IMG/VR virus record: IMGVR_UViG_3300009495_000996
Location: 1 to 20,376 of that record
Length of the DNA: 20,376 bases
Direction: 5' to 3' (one strand)
From: a virus
The notes under the pieces are model-generated. The model saw nothing but the letters and a program-made list of their open reading frames with translations. It was not told where the DNA came from and searched no databases. A program made the translations under genes and the position numbers. The stretch's first letter is position 1; each line of letters starts with the position of its first letter. Shown here one piece after another: positions 19,975 to 20,376 of the stretch.

Positions 19975-20001
19975 GGGGACTCGAAAGAGTCCCCTTTTTT
20001 T
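19975..20001 (+). terminator. Strong rho-independent terminator after gene 32
   Basis: GGGGACTC (19975-19982), GAAA tetraloop (19983-19986), GAGTCCCC (19987-19994), then seven T (19995-20001). It separates the rightward block from the convergent leftward genes. The minus-strand reading lacks a T-tail, so it acts in one direction. Confidence 0.95.
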
Positions 20002-20056
20002 ATTTTACCACTTTAACGTATTTAACGCCACGGTAAATGTAGACTAGTTCTTTCAT
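20000..20056 (-). CDS. 18-residue micro-ORF with YRGVKY motif
   Basis: On the minus strand, GGAG lies seven bases before ATG 20056 and the frame reads MKELVYIYRGVKYVKVVK, ending in TAA inside the T-tract of the gp32 terminator. The YRGVKY core recalls the short DUF4278-type motif (yRGv-Y) seen in cyanobacteria and marine phages, and I have a memory of similar tiny peptides in marine T4-like genomes. The good ribosome site and the compact placement support a real peptide, but 18 codons can arise by chance. Confidence 0.6.
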   Translation of the reverse strand: MKELVYIYRGVKYVKVVK

Positions 20057-20091
20057 CGTAGTTCTCCATTAGGATTGTACGATTCTTTTAA

Positions 20092-20144
20092 CGCATGAAC
20101 CTATGCGAACCTCTAGAGTGGGTTAACCTAACTTGCAACTCTAG
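20092..20144. repeat. Two small inverted repeats around the 3' end of the leftward gene
   Basis: CGCAT (20092-20096) with ATGCG (20103-20107), and CTAGAGT (20113-20119) with ACTCTAG (20138-20144) enclosing the palindrome GGTTAACC (20121-20128). Neither has a T-tail in either direction, so they are not clear terminators; they could be RNA-processing or stabilising hairpins between the two leftward genes. Confidence 0.45.
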
Positions 20145-20376
20145 CAAGACCATCTGTCGTATCAGTAGCGGGTGTTGTATCACCATATACCGCAGTACTA
20201 CTATTACTAGAATTGTTCTGTACATTGGTTGATGCATCCACAACATTTGTACCACCAGTACCAGTACTACTTAGTTCTGTGTTCTGTCCCTGTGCAGTAG
20301 ACATCTGTGCGTTCCTTGGCGCACCAAGACCCAATGAAGAGTTCACCTGTGTCATCACTTTACTGATTTCTGGTAC
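20128..20376 (-). CDS. 3' end of a Ser/Thr/Asn-rich protein (partial)
   Basis: The minus-strand frame is open to the window edge and ends at TAG 20130-20128, giving the last 82 residues, starting VPEISKVMTQVNSS. A GTG in frame at 20358 is not a likely start because the frame continues upstream without a stop. The tail is low-complexity: Ser, Thr, Asn and Gly make up most of it (STGTGGTNVVDASTNVQ, NNSSNSSTAVYGD, TTPATDTTDG). Such tails occur on phage structural or secreted proteins, but the body lies outside the window. Leftward orientation matches the late operon, which makes a late structural gene possible. No motif is recognised. Confidence 0.75.
   Translation of the reverse strand, partial: VPEISKVMTQVNSSLGLGAPRNAQMSTAQGQNTELSSTGTGGTNVVDASTNVQNNSSNSSTAVYGDTTPATDTTDGLARVAS

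Noticed and set aside
20057-20127. Possible tRNA because of a GGTTCGC stretch on the minus strand
   Set aside because: No acceptor stem, anticodon arm or CCA end can be folded around it.
1-20376. CRISPR array, integrase, transposon or tRNA cluster
   Set aside because: No regularly spaced repeats, recombinase motifs, terminal inverted repeats or cloverleaf sequences were found by reading.

Overview
The window is a piece of a T4-like (tailed, contractile-type) bacteriophage genome, most like the marine T4-like group that includes cyanophages and pelagiphages. The anchors are a gp33-like late-transcription factor directly upstream of a gp32-like single-stranded DNA-binding protein (the T4 order), a PhoH-family ATPase, a GroES-like co-chaperonin and many small tightly packed ORFs. 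There is also a perfect T4-type late promoter box (TATAAATA) on the minus strand. I see no photosynthesis genes, tRNA, CRISPR array, integrase or insertion sequence. The host cannot be named from this sequence; the near-perfect TTGACA-17-TATAAT promoters only say that it has a standard primary sigma factor.

Layout. 1-3783: the 3' end of an unidentified gene, promoter P1, then a run of small conserved phage genes, PhoH and an M15 peptidase, ending in a first glycosyltransferase. 3780-4480: promoter P2, a HAD phosphatase and a rho-independent terminator. 4481-13797: a long co-directional block with overlapping stop/start codons. It encodes an EF-hand membrane protein, a GT-B-like protein, a radical SAM/SPASM enzyme, five GT-A-type glycosyltransferases (three of them GT25-like), a DUF2452-like protein, a sulfotransferase, a methyltransferase, a HAD protein lacking its nucleophile, a staphylococcal-type nuclease, a GroES-like protein and a Rossmann-like protein. 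This looks like an accessory island for building or decorating a glycan. 13798-13957: a small coiled-coil ORF with an apparent one-base frame break.

13954-15731 is the only leftward operon in the interior. It has three genes behind the late promoter and ends in a terminator that lies inside the convergent small ORF. Its last gene is a P-loop kinase (zeta-toxin-like) whose first ten residues look like a T4 capsid-targeting/prohead-protease signal, so the enzyme may be packaged in the head and injected. 15780-18920 is a rightward early-type block of small proteins (promoters P4 and P3) ending in gp33. 18938-20001 holds gp32 with its own promoter and a strong terminator. 20000-20376 is leftward again: an 18-codon micro-ORF and the 3' end of a Ser/Thr/Asn-rich protein that runs off the window.

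Overall, early-type host-sigma promoters serve the rightward genes and a phage late promoter serves the leftward operon. The T4-like replication and late-transcription genes (gp32, gp33) are the conserved core, and the glycan island is the variable cargo.
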